A stretch of DNA of 62,422 nt from JAQTRU01 sp041645555 (GTDB lineage: Bacteria; Patescibacteriota; Patescibacteriia; Patescibacteriales; JAQTRU01), in contig JBAZPX010000005.1 of NCBI GenBank assembly GCA_041645555.1, forward strand, positions 1 through 62,422, in the 5' to 3' direction. Below the pieces are notes generated by a model. That model searched no databases. It was not told where the DNA came from and saw only the letters and a list, made by a program, of their open reading frames with translations. The translations under genes were made by a program, and so were the position numbers. This document shows, piece by piece, positions 25,476 through 34,654 of the stretch (positions are counted from its first letter, which is position 1; every line of letters starts with the position of its first letter).

Positions 25476-25512
25476 TATAATTAATTAGTTTGCCTAAGCC
25501 GAAAACTTAGGC
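25476..25512 (+). promoter_or_regulatory. -10 box and 5'-end hairpin of the ECF sigma gene
   Basis: TATAAT at 25476-25481, then GCCTAAG (25492-25498) and CTTAGGC (25506-25512) around a 7-nt loop. The hairpin would begin within a few nucleotides of the transcript 5' end and stops 14 nt before the ATG. Confidence 0.5.
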
Positions 25513-25526
25513 CAACAACAGAGATA

Positions 25527-26126
25527 ATGGACTTTAATAAAATCCAAAACACTTTCGCCAAAAAAAGGCAGGAAAAGAAGCTCTTGTCCGGGGTAAAGAA
25601 AAGGGATAAGGAAGCCTTTATAGAGGCTTATGATTTATATGTTGATCAGATATTCCGTTTTGTATATTTTAAAGTAGGCAATAAAGAAGAAGCTAATGAC
25701 CTCACTTCAGTCGTTTTTTTAAAGACCTGGAATTATATTCAGGACAGCAGCGTAGAAGATTTCAAAACTTTAAAAGCTTTGATTTATAAGATAGCCAGGA
25801 CATCAATTATTGATTATTACAGAAAAAATTCTAATTTCAGCAAAGTCGCCTTTGAAAATAAAGAAGGCGAGCCGATAGACATAAAAGATGAAAAGCAGGA
25901 TATTGCCAGGCAGGCGGAAATAAATTCCGATTTCGGGATAATTGAGCAGAAATTAAAAGAACTAAAAGATGAGTACCGGGAAGTTATTATTTTAAGATTC
26001 ATTGACGAGTTAAATATAAAGGAGATAGCGGCTATTCTTAATAAGCCGAAAAATAACGTGCGGGTTCTCCTCCACCGCGCTTTAAAAGCTTTAAGAGAAT
26101 TAATGGAAAATAAAGATGGAAAATAA
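25527..26126 (+). CDS. RNA polymerase sigma factor, ECF/sigma-70 family
   Basis: 199 residues. Region 2 lies at about 30-95 (YVDQIFRFVYFKVGNKEEANDL is the 2.1-2.2 helix pair) and region 4 at about 145-195 (EYREVIILRFIDELNIKEIA, then the recognition helix NVRVLLHRALKALRE). There is no region 1.1 or 3. It overlaps the next gene by 11 nt. Pairing with a membrane protein suggests regulated release, as in classical ECF/anti-sigma pairs. Target promoters are unknown; surface genes downstream are possible. Confidence 0.92.
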   Translation: MDFNKIQNTFAKKRQEKKLLSGVKKRDKEAFIEAYDLYVDQIFRFVYFKVGNKEEANDLTSVVFLKTWNYIQDSSVEDFKTLKALIYKIARTSIIDYYRKNSNFSKVAFENKEGEPIDIKDEKQDIARQAEINSDFGIIEQKLKELKDEYREVIILRFIDELNIKEIAAILNKPKNNVRVLLHRALKALRELMENKDGK

Positions 26127-27030
26127 AGAGTTAATAAAAAAATTAAATAGTTTAAAATCAATGGCTCCGGACAGGGAATGGAAGGAAAAAAATCGGGGTA
26201 TTTTATTTAGCCAGATTTCGGCTACGGCTGCTGTCCCCGCGGAAGAAACCGGGGCGATGATAAAGATTTTTGTTTTACCGCGCATGCTCGCGAGATTTTT
26301 CTCAACTCCGGCCTGGGCGGTATTTTTTGTTTGTTTGCTGGTTGTTGCCGGAAGCGCCTTTAGCGTTGGAGCCGCCCGTTTAACTAAACCGGACAGCTCT
26401 TTGTATATTGCGAGAATTATCAGCGAGAAAGCCCAATTAGCCGTTACTTTCGGCGAAGAGAAAAAAGCCAAGCTTAGTTTCAGGTTTGCCAATGACCATG
26501 CTAAAGACATAACGGAAATTTTAGCCAAGACTGATTCAAGCGATGAAGCCGGAAAATCAAAGACGGAGAAATTGTCGAAAAATTTTAAGAAGGAAATGAC
26601 GGTGGCTAAGGCAAAACTGAAAGAGATGGGAGCGCCGGGCGGGTCGGAAGAAGGGGATGAGGAAAATAAAGTTTTCAGCGCCAATTTGAAAAAAGAAGAG
26701 CGGGGAATGCAGATTTCTGAACCGCAGCCGAAAGAAGAAATAGTTTCGGAAAATAACCAGACTGACGCCGGGATAATTAAAACCGAGGGAGAAGAAAAGG
26801 CGACAAACACGCCGGCCGAAGAAATTAGCGGCCATCCGGCTGATTTAGGGGATGCCCAAAAAATGCTTGAAGAGGCGGAAGAGTTTTTAAATGAAAAAGA
26901 TTATAGCGGTATTTTAAATAAGCTTGAAGAAGCTAATAATATTGTGGAAAATGCTGATTTAGGAGATAAGGGTGAAGTGAAGGGGATAAGCGATGGAGCC
27001 AGTTCCACTCAAGAAATCTTAAAAAAGTAG
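26116..27030 (+). CDS. Single-span membrane protein, probable partner (anti-sigma-like) of the ECF factor; DUF5667-like
   Basis: 304 residues. A cytoplasmic N-terminus of about 70 residues (MAPDREWKEKNRGILFSQI) is followed by one span (WAVFFVCLLVVAGSAFSVGA) and a long extracytoplasmic helical part. It starts within the sigma gene. The stretch after the membrane (SLYIARIISEKAQLAVTFGE) fits the DUF5667 pattern found beside sigma factors in this group. The C-terminal half is Glu/Lys-rich and low in complexity, ending in a repeat-like ALEEA-type helix. Anti-sigma activity is inferred from position and topology only. Confidence 0.75.
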   Translation: MENKELIKKLNSLKSMAPDREWKEKNRGILFSQISATAAVPAEETGAMIKIFVLPRMLARFFSTPAWAVFFVCLLVVAGSAFSVGAARLTKPDSSLYIARIISEKAQLAVTFGEEKKAKLSFRFANDHAKDITEILAKTDSSDEAGKSKTEKLSKNFKKEMTVAKAKLKEMGAPGGSEEGDEENKVFSANLKKEERGMQISEPQPKEEIVSENNQTDAGIIKTEGEEKATNTPAEEISGHPADLGDAQKMLEEAEEFLNEKDYSGILNKLEEANNIVENADLGDKGEVKGISDGASSTQEILKK

Positions 27031-27038
27031 CAGATTAT

Positions 27039-27857
27039 ATGGCTAATATTTTTGATGAACGGCTTATTATCAATAATGAAACGAAAGAAAATATAATATA
27101 TAATGAACATTTGGCGCGTTATGAATTGGCTAAAGAGATAATAGCCGCCAGAGGCGGGGCGGAAAAAATTTTGGATGCGGCGTGCGGTTCCGGGTACGGC
27201 TCTAAAATATTAGCAGAAACAGGCGCTCAAAAAGTCGTGGCGATTGATATTAGCCCGGAAGCGATTCGATTGGCAAAAGAATTATATTCTTCCCCGAACA
27301 TAAAGTATGTCTTGGGGGACGTTAAAAACACAAAAGAGGAGAACAATTCCTTTGATTTCATTACTTCTTTCGAGACTATTGAGCACATAGATGACCCCGG
27401 CTTATTTTTAAAAGAGTTAAAAAGAGTTTTGAAGGATGACGGCTTAGCGATTATTTCAACTCCGAATAGCGAAGTTTTCGGAGAAGAAAATCCTTTTCAC
27501 CTTAAAGAATTTAACCGATCCGAGTTTACGGAATTGATTGGAAAATATTTTAAATATTTTCAAATAATAGAACAGGGGAACGGCCTAGCCAGTTTTATAA
27601 AAGGCGGTACTGGAGAAACAAAAATAAATAAGCTCTGCGGCTTAGATAATTTTAAACCGTTGTATTTAATAGCCGTTTGTTCACAGATTAGTTTTAGCGA
27701 GAAGATATTGGAGAAAAATATTATTAGTATTAATTTTTCCGCGCTGCAGAATATTTATAACAACCCCGGCTTGAAAATTATTAATAAGATTTATGCCTTG
27801 TTAGTTAAAATTCCGGGAGTAAAGAAAATATTAAGATCATGTCGAAAGGCGGAATAA
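27039..27857 (+). CDS. Class I SAM-dependent methyltransferase
   Basis: 272 residues. It has canonical motif I (ILDAACGSGYGSKIL), motif II (VVAIDISPEAI), an acidic FDFITSFETIEHI motif and LKRVLKDDGLAIISTPN, as in Methyltransf_11/UbiE-like small-molecule or sugar methyltransferases. The C-terminal 90 residues have no recognised domain. It follows the membrane protein by 8 nt, so it is in the sigma-factor operon. It is unrelated in detail to the LGATPELRD paralogs at 14-18 kb. Confidence 0.88.
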   Translation: MANIFDERLIINNETKENIIYNEHLARYELAKEIIAARGGAEKILDAACGSGYGSKILAETGAQKVVAIDISPEAIRLAKELYSSPNIKYVLGDVKNTKEENNSFDFITSFETIEHIDDPGLFLKELKRVLKDDGLAIISTPNSEVFGEENPFHLKEFNRSEFTELIGKYFKYFQIIEQGNGLASFIKGGTGETKINKLCGLDNFKPLYLIAVCSQISFSEKILEKNIISINFSALQNIYNNPGLKIINKIYALLVKIPGVKKILRSCRKAE

Positions 27858-28063
27858 TATTAAGAAGCGTCTAGTGTTGATTTTTTAGTTCCGATCCCGA
27901 CCCGCCGCTGGCGGATTCGGGAAGGGCTCTAAAAATCCACATTAGTGGAGACAAGTAGGCCCAGTAAAGGTCGGGTCCCGACGATTCGGGATGGGTTTGC
28001 TCAAATTAATAAATAAAAATTGTCTTTTAGATTATGGGTTATCAATAGATCGGCAAAGTTTTA

Positions 28064-28181
28064 CCCCCACACTTATGTATATTAAGTGGGGGATCCCGAT
28101 CCCGAGTACTCGGGAGGGATTGGCGAATTTCCCTATGCAATTTGCCCCCTATTTATCGCTTATTATATATAAGTGTGGGGG
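28064..28181. repeat. 118-bp element with 13-bp perfect terminal inverted repeats
   Basis: CCCCCACACTTAT (28064-28076) and its exact complement ATAAGTGTGGGGG (28169-28181). The left arm can also pair, with a 2-nt bulge, to TTAAGTGGGGG (28082-28092), so two structures compete. Inside is the perfect 16-bp palindrome TCCCGAGTACTCGGGA. No target-site duplication is evident. Confidence 0.55.
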
Positions 28182-28242
28182 GGGACGGAATTCCGGCCGA
28201 TTTATTCGGTTTACCTTCTTAATTTAAAGGACAGAACGCAAT

Positions 28243-28275
28243 CGGATGTTCGCGCTTTCAGGCGCGGGACATCCG
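28243..28275 (+). promoter_or_regulatory. 5' UTR hairpin of the S-layer-like gene
   Basis: CGGATGT (28243-28249) pairs with ACATCCG (28269-28275), and inner CGCGC pairs with GCGCG around loop TTTCAG. It ends 18 nt before ATG 28294; it may stabilise the message or tune translation. Confidence 0.5.
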
Positions 28276-28293
28276 GTGTGAAACAAATTATCT

Positions 28294-31200
28294 ATGAGTA
28301 AAATACGAAAAGTTTTTACTATCAGCGTAATGCTAGTCACGGTTTTATCTATGAGTGTGGTTGTCGCTCCGGACGTGAACGCGGCCGCTTCTGCCGGTGA
28401 CTTGATTAAGATAAACGGGCTTTCTTCCGTTTATTACTTAGGCGCTGATGGTAAAAGATATGTTTTCCCTAATGAACAGACTTATTTTTCCTGGTATAGC
28501 GATTGGAGCGGAGTAGTGACTATTCCTCAAAGCGAATTAGAGTCATATGCTCTAGCGGCCAATGTTACTGTAAGACCAGGTACTAAATTAGTTAAGATCA
28601 CAACCAACCCAGTAGTTTATTCTGTTGAAGCAAAAGGCACTTTGCGTTCAATCGTTTCCGAGAGCAACGCGATTGCTCTTTGGGGCGCGGATTGGGCAAA
28701 GCGCGTGATTGACGTTCCGGACGCGTTCTTCACTAACTATGCCGTTGGAACTCCTCTAACAGCAGGAGCTTATCCAGCCGGCAGTTTAGTAAAGTTCGGA
28801 ACTTCAACTGATGTTTACTACATCAATACCGATGGTAAAGCTTCGAAGTTTTCTAGCGAAGCCGCTTTCACGGGTAACCGCTTAAAATGGACGGATGTCG
28901 TTACTTCCACTTTGACTTTACCGGCTTTAGGAACTGAAGTCGCTGCCGCTACTTTAATTGACACTTCTCAGGGCGGTGGAGCAGGCTCAGGCATTGTGGC
29001 TGGCGTTGTCGGCACCGGTTTGACTGTAGCTTTAGCCAGCGATACGCCGGCTGCGGCTACTGTTATTGATGATTCAACAGCATCCGACACCTCACAGGCT
29101 AAAGTAGAGCTTGCTAAAGTAAACTTTACCGCGGCTTCTGACGGGGATGTAAAACTTACTACGGTTAAATTTACCAGATCAGGCATCTCATCTGATACCG
29201 ATATGGTAAACTTAGCTTTGTATGATGGCAATACTATTTTAATGGAAAGCACTTCCGTAGCCAGTAATGTAGTAACCTTTACCAAAGCTTCAGGCATCGC
29301 CACTATAGCCAAGGGAACAACAAAGGCCATTACTTTGCGCGGCGATGTGGCTGATGCGGCAAGTTCAGGGGTTACATTCAGTTATGGTATTACCGCTGCC
29401 AGCAATATTGTGACTGACGGAGCTGCTGTTTCCGGCAGTTTCCCGGTTAACGGAAATTTAATGACGGTCGCTCAAGTCGCGGCCAAATTGGGTTATATAA
29501 CCTTTGCTAATGTTTCTCCGGCCGCTGCCGCTACTGTTGATCCCGGGCAGACCGATTATGAATTATGGAAATTCAGCGCCATTGCTTCAAGGCAGGATAT
29601 GGAAATCCGCAAGCTAACCATTACCCAAATCGGAACGGTTGCTACAGGCGACTTAAAGAACTATAAATTAAAAGTAAACGGAGCCCAAATTGGCACAACT
29701 GTTGCTGACTTAGCCAGTGACGGGACAGTTACTTTTGATTTTGGCGCCACTCCTTATAAGATTACGGCGGGAAACACCAAAAATATTAGCGTAACCGCTG
29801 ATATTGTTGGTGGGTCTTCAAGGACTGTTAAGTTTTCTTTGCAAAATGGTTATGATTTGTGGGTTTATGACACAAATTATAGCGTTTATACAAAGTCCAA
29901 CCAGACAGATTCCTGGACGGCTATCACTTCAAACAGCTCTACGACAAGCACAACCGTTAATTCCGGAAATTTAGTTATTAGCATCGCCACCGATTCTCCA
30001 AGCGGGAATATCGCTTTAGGCGCTACTAACGTAGAACTGGCCAAGTTTAACATTAAAGCCGCTGGAGAAAAGGTAAGAGTTACCAGTTTAGCTGTTTACT
30101 ATGGCGGAACCGCCGCCACCACCCATAATGATGGGTTGGATAATGTTAAATTATTGCTTGATGGCACGCAGGTAGGCAGCACCGCGGATTTAGCCGCCGC
30201 TAACGTTGCGGCCGCCGGTAAATCCTTTACTTTTGGAACCAGCTTTGAAATTGAAGCTGGCGTAACAAAAGTATTGACAATCAAATCCGACGTTAAAGAT
30301 GATGACGCGGGCGCGTTTACGGCCGCTGAAACTTTGATTGTCGGCCTTGACGCTGGGGTTAATAATGCCAGAGGGTTAGTTTCTTCTACTAATATTAGCT
30401 CTGCGGGCGTGGCCAGCAGATCATTAACTATTTCAAGCGGAGCCTTAAGTATAGCGGAAAATACTGCAATTGGAGACGCTAGCGCAACTGTCCCAAGCGG
30501 AGTAGTCGGGCAAGCCGGTGTCGTGATTGGGTCTTTCGTTATTACGGCCGGCGCCGGTGAAGGAGTAAGTATCAGCTCAATTGTTTTGACTGATGATGTG
30601 TTAACCACAAACTCCACCTTAGCCGACGTCTTCCAGAACCTAAGGCTTACCAGAGGCGATACGGGAGCCGCTATCGGAGCTACTATCGGTTCTTTAACCG
30701 ATACTAATGCTACTACCTATACCTTTACTCCAAGCCCGCAGATTAGCTTACTCAAAGGAGCGCAATTAGTGGTTAATATTTATGCCGATGTCTTATCCAG
30801 CCCGCAGAACTTAACCAATCTTAACGCGGACACAGGCGGTATAATTTTCCCTTCCACTGTTTACGCTACCGGGAATGATACCAGTTCTACCGCTGACGCC
30901 ACTAGGACTACCGGATTGCAGGCTGTATACATTAGCAGTGTCGGCACTTTAGTTGCCACTGTTAGCGCCGGAACTCCTGCTGGCGGAATATTAGTAATGA
31001 ATAGCACTGACAACGCTTTGTCTAAGTTTAAGTTAACCGCAGGCAACAGCGAAGATGTCCAAGTGACAAAGATAGTATTTTCCATTATTTCCACAGACGA
31101 AGCCGGGACTGTAGATCCTGCCACTGACGCGACCAATAGATTGGGAAACATGCTCAACTTTGATTTATTGGTTGACGGAGTTGCGAAGAAAACCGTAAGT

Positions 31201-32211
31201 TCGGCCGCTATTACTGACGGCAGTTCTGTAAGTCCAGCCTACGGAGTTACTAATGGTTTTGTCGTGTATGATTTAACTGCCGATCCTATTACCGTTAAGA
31301 AAGGAAGCAATGTAGTTTTGACCGTCCAAGCAGACGCCAACTCTAACGCTCAGGCAGCGTCCGGCTCCCAGTACGAAGTTATTCTTGACGGGGACTATAA
31401 CGGCGCGGAAGCAACGACTTACAGCCCGATTACCGCGAAAGGCGCTTCTTCGGGCGTAACCGTAACGGCGACTGGCATTGTGGCCGCCGCTACTAACTTA
31501 GACACTACTAATGCTATGTTGATTAGAAAGACTAAGCCGACCATTGCCACCGCATCCCTATCCACCTCATCGTTAACTGACGGGACCGTAGAATTGTATA
31601 AATTCACAGTAACCGCCGACGCTAACGAGGATGTGGCTATCAAGAAGATTCCGTTTGATGTCATGTTGAATGACGCCGCTACCGTTAACTTAAAGGTTGA
31701 TACCTTCGCTATCTATGATAACGCGTCTCCGAGCGTCGCTTTAACAGGCGTTCGGTTCTTCACGACTGACGTAGCTAATACCGGCACTAAAGCATCCTTA
31801 GCAAGCACAGCGGCCAGTATCTCTTCGCAGACTTATTCCGGGACCAGGGCAATCGCCCTTTGGGGATATGATACAACCGTATCTACCCCGGATGAATTAT
31901 TAATTTCTGCTGGAACCACTAAGACTTATATTGTAAAAGCCAGAGTGGCCAGTTCAGCGATTAATGATTCTATCCAGACGAGGATTGGCGCTGAAGATTC
32001 TACTACCGTAATAACCGCTTATCCTATCTATAACGCAGCCCTGTTAGGGGTAGTAAACGGCGATACTAGCGCCGATGTCTTATGGTCGGATTATTCTAAC
32101 GCCGCCAATCACAGCTCGGTCGTTGATACTAACGCTACCGGGGCCGATGACTGGACTAACGGTTATCTGGTGCAGACTCTTCCGACTGCTTACGCCACTC
32201 TTTCCCGATAA
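28294..32211 (+). CDS. Putative S-layer / major surface protein
   Basis: 1305 residues. Signal peptide to about residue 31 (VVVAPDVNAAA). Three N-terminal modules of about 55 residues contain (L)VK(I)-x-VYY-type strands: LIKINGLSSVYYLGADGKRY, LVKITTNPVVYSV and LVKFGTSTDVYYINTDGK. Each ends in a W-D/DW-V-P-like block. From about residue 235 there are six Ig-like beta-sandwich units of 120-170 residues, each with L-x-K-F/V-x-(F/I)-T-A near the start and (I/V)-x-(K/A)-G-x-(T/S)-K or similar near the end. It is low in Lys and Cys and rich in Thr, Ser and Ala, typical of S-layer proteins. Its own terminator suggests a monocistronic, abundant message. Confidence 0.75.
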   Translation: MSKIRKVFTISVMLVTVLSMSVVVAPDVNAAASAGDLIKINGLSSVYYLGADGKRYVFPNEQTYFSWYSDWSGVVTIPQSELESYALAANVTVRPGTKLVKITTNPVVYSVEAKGTLRSIVSESNAIALWGADWAKRVIDVPDAFFTNYAVGTPLTAGAYPAGSLVKFGTSTDVYYINTDGKASKFSSEAAFTGNRLKWTDVVTSTLTLPALGTEVAAATLIDTSQGGGAGSGIVAGVVGTGLTVALASDTPAAATVIDDSTASDTSQAKVELAKVNFTAASDGDVKLTTVKFTRSGISSDTDMVNLALYDGNTILMESTSVASNVVTFTKASGIATIAKGTTKAITLRGDVADAASSGVTFSYGITAASNIVTDGAAVSGSFPVNGNLMTVAQVAAKLGYITFANVSPAAAATVDPGQTDYELWKFSAIASRQDMEIRKLTITQIGTVATGDLKNYKLKVNGAQIGTTVADLASDGTVTFDFGATPYKITAGNTKNISVTADIVGGSSRTVKFSLQNGYDLWVYDTNYSVYTKSNQTDSWTAITSNSSTTSTTVNSGNLVISIATDSPSGNIALGATNVELAKFNIKAAGEKVRVTSLAVYYGGTAATTHNDGLDNVKLLLDGTQVGSTADLAAANVAAAGKSFTFGTSFEIEAGVTKVLTIKSDVKDDDAGAFTAAETLIVGLDAGVNNARGLVSSTNISSAGVASRSLTISSGALSIAENTAIGDASATVPSGVVGQAGVVIGSFVITAGAGEGVSISSIVLTDDVLTTNSTLADVFQNLRLTRGDTGAAIGATIGSLTDTNATTYTFTPSPQISLLKGAQLVVNIYADVLSSPQNLTNLNADTGGIIFPSTVYATGNDTSSTADATRTTGLQAVYISSVGTLVATVSAGTPAGGILVMNSTDNALSKFKLTAGNSEDVQVTKIVFSIISTDEAGTVDPATDATNRLGNMLNFDLLVDGVAKKTVSSAAITDGSSVSPAYGVTNGFVVYDLTADPITVKKGSNVVLTVQADANSNAQAASGSQYEVILDGDYNGAEATTYSPITAKGASSGVTVTATGIVAAATNLDTTNAMLIRKTKPTIATASLSTSSLTDGTVELYKFTVTADANEDVAIKKIPFDVMLNDAATVNLKVDTFAIYDNASPSVALTGVRFFTTDVANTGTKASLASTAASISSQTYSGTRAIALWGYDTTVSTPDELLISAGTTKTYIVKARVASSAINDSIQTRIGAEDSTTVITAYPIYNAALLGVVNGDTSADVLWSDYSNAANHSSVVDTNATGADDWTNGYLVQTLPTAYATLSR

Positions 32212-32239
32212 TAATTCCGATACCGTTGAAATAGAAAAA

Positions 32240-32267
32240 CCCCGCCTCTCGCGAGAGGCGGGGTTTT
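32240..32267 (+). terminator. Terminator of the S-layer-like gene
   Basis: A 24-nt perfect palindrome (32240-32251 with 32252-32263) preceded by A5 and followed by TTTT. Confidence 0.9.
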
Positions 32268-32350
32268 GGTATGTTGAAATGAACGGCGGCATGGCAAAAG
32301 GCGGGCGAATTTTATATCCAATTTAAGGCCTTGTTTTTTTCTTATATTAT

Positions 32351-32359
32351 TGATAAAAT
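32351..32359 (+). promoter_or_regulatory. Extended -10 placed for a leaderless transcript
   Basis: TGATAAAAT ends 6 nt before ATG 32366, so the predicted +1 coincides with the start codon. There is no Shine-Dalgarno sequence. Confidence 0.45.
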
Positions 32360-32365
32360 TAAAAC

Positions 32366-34645
32366 ATGAATATATTGAAATTAGAAAAAAATCTTAATAA
32401 AATTTTAATATTTTGCTTATATATCGCTGTTTCCGCTCCGCTTTGGGTAACGAACGCTTTTTATTATCCGGGAATGTTTACTAAAACAATTATTTTTTGT
32501 TTAGTTGTCCAAGTTGCCCTGGCTTGTTATTTGGTTTTATTGAAAATTAATTATAAAAAATATTTGCCGAAAGGCGATTATCTAATCTATTGGCTTTCCG
32601 GTTTTTTCGCGCTAATGCTTTTAAGCTGTTTTTTGGGGGTTAATTTTGAAAGAAGTTTTTGGGGGAATTTTGAAAGATTAAACGGCTTTTTTACGCAAAT
32701 CCATTATTTTATTTTTTTCTTTTTGCTGGCGGCGATTCTTAAAAATAAAGAGCAATGGGATAAATTATTAAAATTTAATTTAATTATTGCTTATTTGGTA
32801 GGTTTATACGCTTTGGCGCAAAAATTAGAACTGCCGATAGTTTATGAAACGGGTTTCGGACGCTTAACTTCGTCACTCGGCAATCCTCTTTTCTTGGGAA
32901 GCTATCTATTGATCCAGACTTTTATTAATATAAAAGTTCTTTTCTCGTTATGGCAGGAAGGAAGCAAAAAATGGATAAAAGTTTTATATTCCATAGGATT
33001 AGTCTTAACGGTTTATATTTTAATTCTTACAAAAGTCAGAGGTGTTTTTTTGGGATTTGCTGTCGGAATATTTTTATTATTTATAGGGGCGCTGTTTATC
33101 TGGAGAAAGCAGAAAAAAACTAAAACCTATTTAAGCCTGGCTATAATTTTATCTGTTATAATTCTTGGCGGAGCGGTCTTATTTAGGAATAGCGATATAG
33201 TAAGGAATACCGGCGTAAGCCGGCTGGTTAATTATTCTCTTAAAGGAAGCACTATCCAGACAAGGTTAACCGCCTGGCAGGGCGGTCTAGAGGCAATCCG
33301 CGATAATTGGCTTGTCGGCGTCGGCTGGGAAAATTATTATACGGTTTTTAATAAATATTTTGACCCGATTTTCTATACTTTAATTTTTCAGGAAACTTAT
33401 TGGGACAGAGCTCATAATAATTATCTTAATATTATTAATGAATTGGGCGTGCCGGGGCTGCTTCTTTACCTGGCCGTATTTTTTATGGCCGTTAAACGTT
33501 TATGGCAGTCATTAAAAGATGAGGAAGATAAAAAAGAAAAAGCCGGTTATTGGACGTTAATAGCTTTGCTAATTGCGTATTTTATCCAGAATGCTTTCGC
33601 TTTTGATGCCGCTTCTTCCTATATTGTCATTTTTTTAGTTTTAGCTTTTGCGGTTTTCGAGAAGCAGAGCGCGCGAAATAATGGGGCGGATAACGCAATA
33701 AAAAAATATAATGAAAATATAATATATATTGTAATTATTGTTTCAATAATTTTAGGCTTGGCAATATACAAAATAGACTATAATAAATACATAAAGAGCA
33801 ATTTAGCTATTATCGGCGTTATGGATACGGGCGAAAATTATGAGGATGATTTAAAGGGCGGAATTGAGCAATACAAAAATGCTTTAAATGAAACCGCGAT
33901 AGACAAAAGGGATATAAGGCTTAGATTGGGATTATACACCTCTAGTTTTATAGCCGAGGCGGCCGAAGACCAGACTGCTATGAATAACAGCTTCGCCTAT
34001 GCTTTATCCGAAGTAGAAAAGGAAATATCTAAGAATCACAAAGACGCGCTTTTTATGGTATCGGCCGCTAATTTTTATAATGCTTGCGGGGAGTATAATA
34101 AGGATAAAGACGCTAACATGGCCGTTAGCTGTTTAAATAGGGCGGAAGAACTTTTAAATCAGGCCATTGAATTAAGCCGGAATCGGCAGCAAACTTATTT
34201 GTCTTTAGGAAATACTTACTTAATCAGGGGCGATTACGATAAAGCTTTGGATATTTTTGAAAAAGCTATAAGCTATAACAATAAATTTCCGGATTTATAC
34301 TGGTTTATGTCTTTAACTTATTTTTCAAAAAATGATATTAAAAATGGCATAATCTACGCGGAAAAATCCATGGATTTAAAGTATGAATTTAGGACTGAAC
34401 AAGAAATTAATTATTTAGCCCAGGCTTATGCCAAGTCGGGAGATTTTAATAAATTATTAGGTCTATATTTAAAATTAACGGAAAAGTTTTCGAAGTCAGG
34501 TTCGGCTTTTGCGAAATTGGCCGCGGTTTACGCGCAGATAGGAGATATGGAAAACGCCCGGAAAGCGGTAGCCAAGGCGGTTGAATTGGATCCGAGCCTG
34601 CGAGAAGAAGCGGAAGTTTTCTTAAATATGTTAATAAACAAATAA
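32366..34645 (+). CDS. O-antigen-ligase-like membrane protein with TPR tail, copy 1
   Basis: 759 residues. About 12 membrane spans hold the Wzy_C/WaaL-type region (TRLTAWQGGLEAIRDNWLVG, then WDRAHNNYLNIINELGVPG with the conserved His). After residue ~480 there are TPR repeats (SLGNTYLIRGDYDKALDIFE; AKLAAVYAQIGDMENARKA). The superfamily includes O-antigen ligases, polymerases and protein O-oligosaccharyltransferases. With no LPS expected in this group and a surface protein gene immediately upstream, a role in glycosylating surface protein is plausible but inferred. A paralog is at 36055. Confidence 0.82.
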   Translation: MNILKLEKNLNKILIFCLYIAVSAPLWVTNAFYYPGMFTKTIIFCLVVQVALACYLVLLKINYKKYLPKGDYLIYWLSGFFALMLLSCFLGVNFERSFWGNFERLNGFFTQIHYFIFFFLLAAILKNKEQWDKLLKFNLIIAYLVGLYALAQKLELPIVYETGFGRLTSSLGNPLFLGSYLLIQTFINIKVLFSLWQEGSKKWIKVLYSIGLVLTVYILILTKVRGVFLGFAVGIFLLFIGALFIWRKQKKTKTYLSLAIILSVIILGGAVLFRNSDIVRNTGVSRLVNYSLKGSTIQTRLTAWQGGLEAIRDNWLVGVGWENYYTVFNKYFDPIFYTLIFQETYWDRAHNNYLNIINELGVPGLLLYLAVFFMAVKRLWQSLKDEEDKKEKAGYWTLIALLIAYFIQNAFAFDAASSYIVIFLVLAFAVFEKQSARNNGADNAIKKYNENIIYIVIIVSIILGLAIYKIDYNKYIKSNLAIIGVMDTGENYEDDLKGGIEQYKNALNETAIDKRDIRLRLGLYTSSFIAEAAEDQTAMNNSFAYALSEVEKEISKNHKDALFMVSAANFYNACGEYNKDKDANMAVSCLNRAEELLNQAIELSRNRQQTYLSLGNTYLIRGDYDKALDIFEKAISYNNKFPDLYWFMSLTYFSKNDIKNGIIYAEKSMDLKYEFRTEQEINYLAQAYAKSGDFNKLLGLYLKLTEKFSKSGSAFAKLAAVYAQIGDMENARKAVAKAVELDPSLREEAEVFLNMLINK

Positions 34646-34654
34646 CCGAAAAAT

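Larger units (their letters stand above)
24791..25526. other. 736-bp intergenic region between HTH gene and sigma factor gene
   Basis: No gene was found. It holds a 16-bp perfect palindrome (24820-24835) flanked by CGCCC/GGGCG, a small hairpin repeat (24854-24882), three operator-like inverted repeats (24893-25069), a TTAACAA heptamer array near 25130-25157, a GC-rich hairpin near 25205-25220, and the sigma gene promoter and 5' hairpin. Confidence 0.6.
27858..28293 (+). other. Palindrome-rich leader region of the S-layer-like gene
   Basis: No convincing gene was found. It contains several TCCCGA...TCGGGA hairpins (27895-27925, 27977-27992, 28100-28115), a 118-bp element with 13-bp inverted ends (28064-28181) and a 12-bp hairpin directly before the start codon. 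Confidence 0.5.

Noticed and set aside
27991..28227. 78-codon open frame before the S-layer-like gene
   Set aside because: It runs through palindromic elements, has no family features, and the residue mix looks non-coding.
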